From Apostichopus californicus (lineage: Eukaryota > Echinodermata > Holothuroidea > Aspidochirotida > Stichopodidae), in NCBI GenBank assembly GCA_020650975.1, contig JAIPMN010026388.1, positions 1 to 28,434 on the forward strand: DNA of 28,434 bases. The letters are read 5' to 3'. The translations under genes and the position numbers were made by a program. Numbering within the stretch: position 1 is the stretch's first letter; the number at the start of each line of letters is the position of its first letter. Below, piece after piece: positions 25,456-28,434 of the stretch. The notes beneath the pieces are model-generated. The model was not told the origin of the DNA and did no database searches. It saw nothing but the letters and a program-made list of their open reading frames with translations.

Positions 25456-26496
25456 AGTGTTGCGCCGATATCACCAATATCGGTTTTGGCCGATATCCGA
25501 TATTATCATCCCAATATCGGTCCGATACCGATACGATACGATATTTGCTATGCACTTAACTATGGTAGGATATTATTTTTTCTGTATTTTTGGAAATTGT
25601 AGAAAACACTTTCTTTTCCCCCCACTTAACACCAGATGTGGTCTTACGTTTTATTCATAAATGGGTGTACTAGAGCCTTATTTACATGGCATTAGTTGCA
25701 TTTAGCACGATATGCCAGTTTCGCGTGAATTTTTCGAAAGTGTTTTGCTGGATCTTTCGTAAGATTTATAAGGTGTACCAAGTTACTTTTCGTACACAAT
25801 TGGTAATTTCTCTACTGATTTTCAGAGTTTTTTTTAGTCAAGTGAATACGTTGTGCATTGAGTATAAACTTATCGCGAATGCAAAAAACGATGCGGGGAT
25901 TTCCAGCAGACAAATGTTTTCTTTGCGGGATTACTGAGTCAGTTGAAGGGAATTCCGCACCTTAGAGGGAACACTGAATTGAAGTCAAATTCATACGAAA
26001 GAAAACGTTTACTAACTAACATACAATATAATTTATATAAAAAATGTGGAATGGCAAATATTTTTCAAAACATTTCCCGCAAGGCTGATTTATTACCGCA
26101 ACCTTCCCGCTCAGCCATTGGTGTCCGTGTGACATTGCCTTGTGTGTGGGTTGGAGACACATCATTAGTCGTTATATTGTGACTAAAACTGCGAGCACGC
26201 TCTCTGAACATTTTTCTTTTGTTTCTGAAACTTTACTTCTGAAATTTTCCTTAATGTTTTTACAGATGTACTTGTTGTTCCTTCGTGTTTTTTTTAAAGT
26301 TGCGTCCCGTTTTTGTTATCTTGGGCAGATTAACCAATCATTGCAAGTATAAAGAAGTAGCTCTGCTGTGAAAAAAAAGTTCAATATCGGTTTGCTGTTA
26401 TCGGCAATTAGGCAAAATTTTACCGTTACCGATATGCTGCCGATATTGCAAATATCGGCCGATACCGATATTGAAAACGATTATCGTAGCAACATT
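25456..26496. mobile_element. Non-autonomous hAT-like DNA transposon, ~1.04 kb
   Basis: The left end starts AGTGTTGCGCCGATA and the right end, reversed, starts AATGTTGCTACGATA. Both are followed by AATATCGG and by runs of CGATATCGG-type words in both orientations, at 25465-25545 and 26380-26485. Short TIRs plus dense subterminal palindromic repeats are typical of hAT elements. The interior (about 25560-26370) has only short frames with no transposase or BED-finger motif, so it is non-autonomous or decayed. An 8-bp target duplication is not clear: the left flank is a T run and the right flank is AATATTTT. Confidence 0.75.
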
Positions 26497-28378
26497 AATA
26501 TTTTGGTAAGTGAACTGTGGACTTGTCACACCCGAATATGAGCAGGAGTATCATTGCAAACATATCACAGTATGATTAAAGCAGTTCCTTGGCAAACTTG
26601 AAGCAAGTTTAAGTGAACTGATTTTTGTCAATAACCGATCTCAATGGGAATTGACTGCGTGAAGCCGTTTACTATCTGCATGTGCATTATGGGAATATAT
26701 ATTTCACATGCACATACAGGTTCTTCACGAGCTCCACAGAGCATTCCATCCATTTATTAACGTACAGCAATAACATAATTTATGATCTAATATTACCATA
26801 CAGGGAATGGGTTCAGCTTACGACGTCAAGGCTCAAATTCGTCCGATCACGTCTAACAACCTAAAACCCTGCTTAGGTTGTCCAACAGACGACTAGCTTA
26901 TTTGCAGTAAGTGTTCAATACTTCGAAAAAAACTCACAAAATCCCTATTCTTTAAAATAAAGATCTGCCCCCAAAATTGATAGTAGCTTGTATCATCCTC
27001 CATTCATAAGTAAAAAAAAGGTAGGAAAATAAATCACAGTTTGTAACGCTCTGTAATGAGGGGAAAGTCATACATTTTAGCTGTGTGCACACCCCTTCAC
27101 ATCGCTAACTTGCAGTTAGCAGGTTTTTTATTAGTAAAGACAGAAAGTGCATACTGTACATGTGTACAGTATGCAATAATGGTTACATATACTTCGTACT
27201 ACAGACCGTGGTGGCCGAGACCACATTTGCTTTCTACCTCACAGCCGCACGCACGTATGACAAGCTAGCTGAAGTACAACGTGTATGCAATACTATACAG
27301 TATACTGTGCATAATCAAGTAACCTGGCAAAGCTTGTTTGACTTTGAGTATTGTATCATATCATTATCAGTTTCCACTAGTACTCCTGTAGCCGTGTATA
27401 GATCTAGACCCAAAAGCAATGTGTAACTAACTGCTAGTGTTACCGATATTTCCAAGTCATTCTGTTAGGTCTAATGTTACCGTAACTAAGTAAGTTAGGC
27501 TACTACTAGTACTAGATACTACTACAGTACTAACTACTGACACTGTGGTGTAATTAGTTAACTAAGTGATAGTTTTACCAGCATTGGACCTAGGCTAGCA
27601 AATTGAAGTCTTGTTTTGCAAATACCTCCCAGAAACTATCACTTTTTACATATTTCTAATCTTGAACTGTTTCGGCACCGTGTGCGTTAAGCTCAATTAA
27701 TTAACTTATGTTAAATTCACAGACAGGAAGCATAGGCTTTTAGCCTATGTTAAGGTTTCGTATGATTTTCATTTGCCAACTGTATGCTACAGCAGCCTAC
27801 GCCTAAGCATTCGTTGCGCCAGCCGCCTCCTAACGACTCGAGATATCACATTTAACCTAAATCATTTGAGTAAGGATTTCCTCTTTTCCAAAAGAAATAC
27901 TTAGATCCTTACGGGAAAAAATCCTTTTCTCGGGGACTTCTTACCGTGCTTTCGGGGTAATTTGATTATGTGTTGTGAATTAGTTTCGACTTCGGATCGG
28001 ATCCATAGAAAGTTTATATGATTCCAACGTTGTGATGTACCCTGATTAGCGGATCGATAGATTCATCGTTTCAAATGATATGTTGATCACGTGACAAACC
28101 TTGTGCGCTTTGATTGGATTTCAATAATGGTCTTTTAACGCAGATAGATTCAAAGTTAAACCGCGAGATTACGTGATTACACACAAAAAGTATGTTATTT
28201 AATTCGCAAAAAGAATATTTCATATTGCTTTTGTTATACTCTGAGTCTCTCCCTGTCACTACAGTGACCTAGAATGGGAATTTCAATTGATTGCGATCAA
28301 TCAATATGCCTTCGACATTTTCATAACGGTCCATGCACTGGCAGGAACCTCAGTGAATCCGAAGTTTGAACCTGCAGA
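26497..28378. other. No gene recognised; contains palindromes
   Basis: No exon with family motifs on either strand. The minus-strand frame at 28071-28259 shows no recognisable motif. The interval contains the palindrome cluster near 27.15-27.32 kb and short AGGCTA-rich text near 27470-27600. Confidence 0.5.
27149..27174. repeat. 26-bp palindrome with perfect 12-bp arms
   Basis: GCATACTGTACA at 27149-27160 is the exact reverse complement of TGTACAGTATGC at 27163-27174, with two spacer bases. A second, imperfect ~30-bp palindrome of related composition (TATGCA..TGCATA ends, ACTATACAGTATA core) lies at 27284-27313. Confidence 0.85.
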
Positions 28379-28434
28379 CAGTGGCGTCGTGCCCATTGGG
28401 GCCCGGGGGGGGGGGCCCGGGCCCCCCAAATTTT
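28379..28434. mobile_element. Possible transposon terminus at the window edge
   Basis: CAGTGGCGTCGTGCCCATTG followed by a GGGGCCCGGG/CCCGGGCCCC palindromic G/C block. CAGTGGCG starts followed by G/C-rich palindromic text are common at the ends of animal DNA transposons. The rest of the element, if any, lies beyond the right edge, so it cannot be classified. Confidence 0.45.

Noticed and set aside
25686..26352. Frames inside the hAT-like element as a transposase
   Set aside because: They are short and overlapping in different frames, with no BED finger, RNase-H-like or dimerisation motif visible.
28094..28130. Alternative ckap5 start exon on the minus strand ending ..KAHK
   Set aside because: An in-frame stop lies just upstream and the donor is GTTTGT. 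The exon at 16181-16234 matches the conserved N-terminus much better.

Overview
The window is eukaryotic nuclear DNA: intron-rich genes with GT-AG splice sites, AT-rich introns, minisatellites, a tRNA-derived SINE-like element and non-autonomous DNA transposons. TOG protein divergence from vertebrates, frequent AGGCCTA/TAACGTTA text and degenerate TGACCT-type interspersed repeats suggest a marine invertebrate deuterostome. An echinoderm, perhaps a sea cucumber, is my best guess, but nothing here fixes the species.

From 567 to 16234 the minus strand carries the 5' half of one gene, the microtubule polymerase CKAP5/XMAP215/ch-TOG. Twenty coding exons could be placed with compatible phases and about 964 codons. 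They cover the ATG exon, TOG1, TOG2, the basic linker, TOG3, the acidic linker and the start of TOG4. The rest of TOG4, TOG5 and the C-terminus lie beyond base 1. The 5' UTR and promoter lie upstream of 16234 and were not identified.

The striking feature is that two introns of this gene open with tandem arrays made from the preceding exon-intron junction. After exon 4 there are 25 copies of a ~60-bp unit. After exon 13 there are 17 copies of a 73-bp unit. Each unit contains the last 35-42 bases of the exon, a 5' splice site and the start of the intron, so the gene presents about 42 donor sequences where two are needed. A third, unrelated 20-bp minisatellite with a 140-bp higher-order repeat sits in the intron just before exon 13.

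From about 16.3 to 28.4 kb the window is gene-poor. It holds degenerate repeats, hairpins, an 845-bp element with inverted ends (20333-21177), a plus-strand candidate gene (first exon 21605-21899, possible second exon 23532-23596), a ~122-bp tandem repeat (22590-23325), the SINE-like element (23326-23515), a ~1.04-kb hAT-like non-autonomous transposon (25456-26496), palindromes near 27.2 kb and a transposon-end-like sequence at the right edge. The TE-linked plus-strand gene has no evident functional link to the tubulin polymerase gene.
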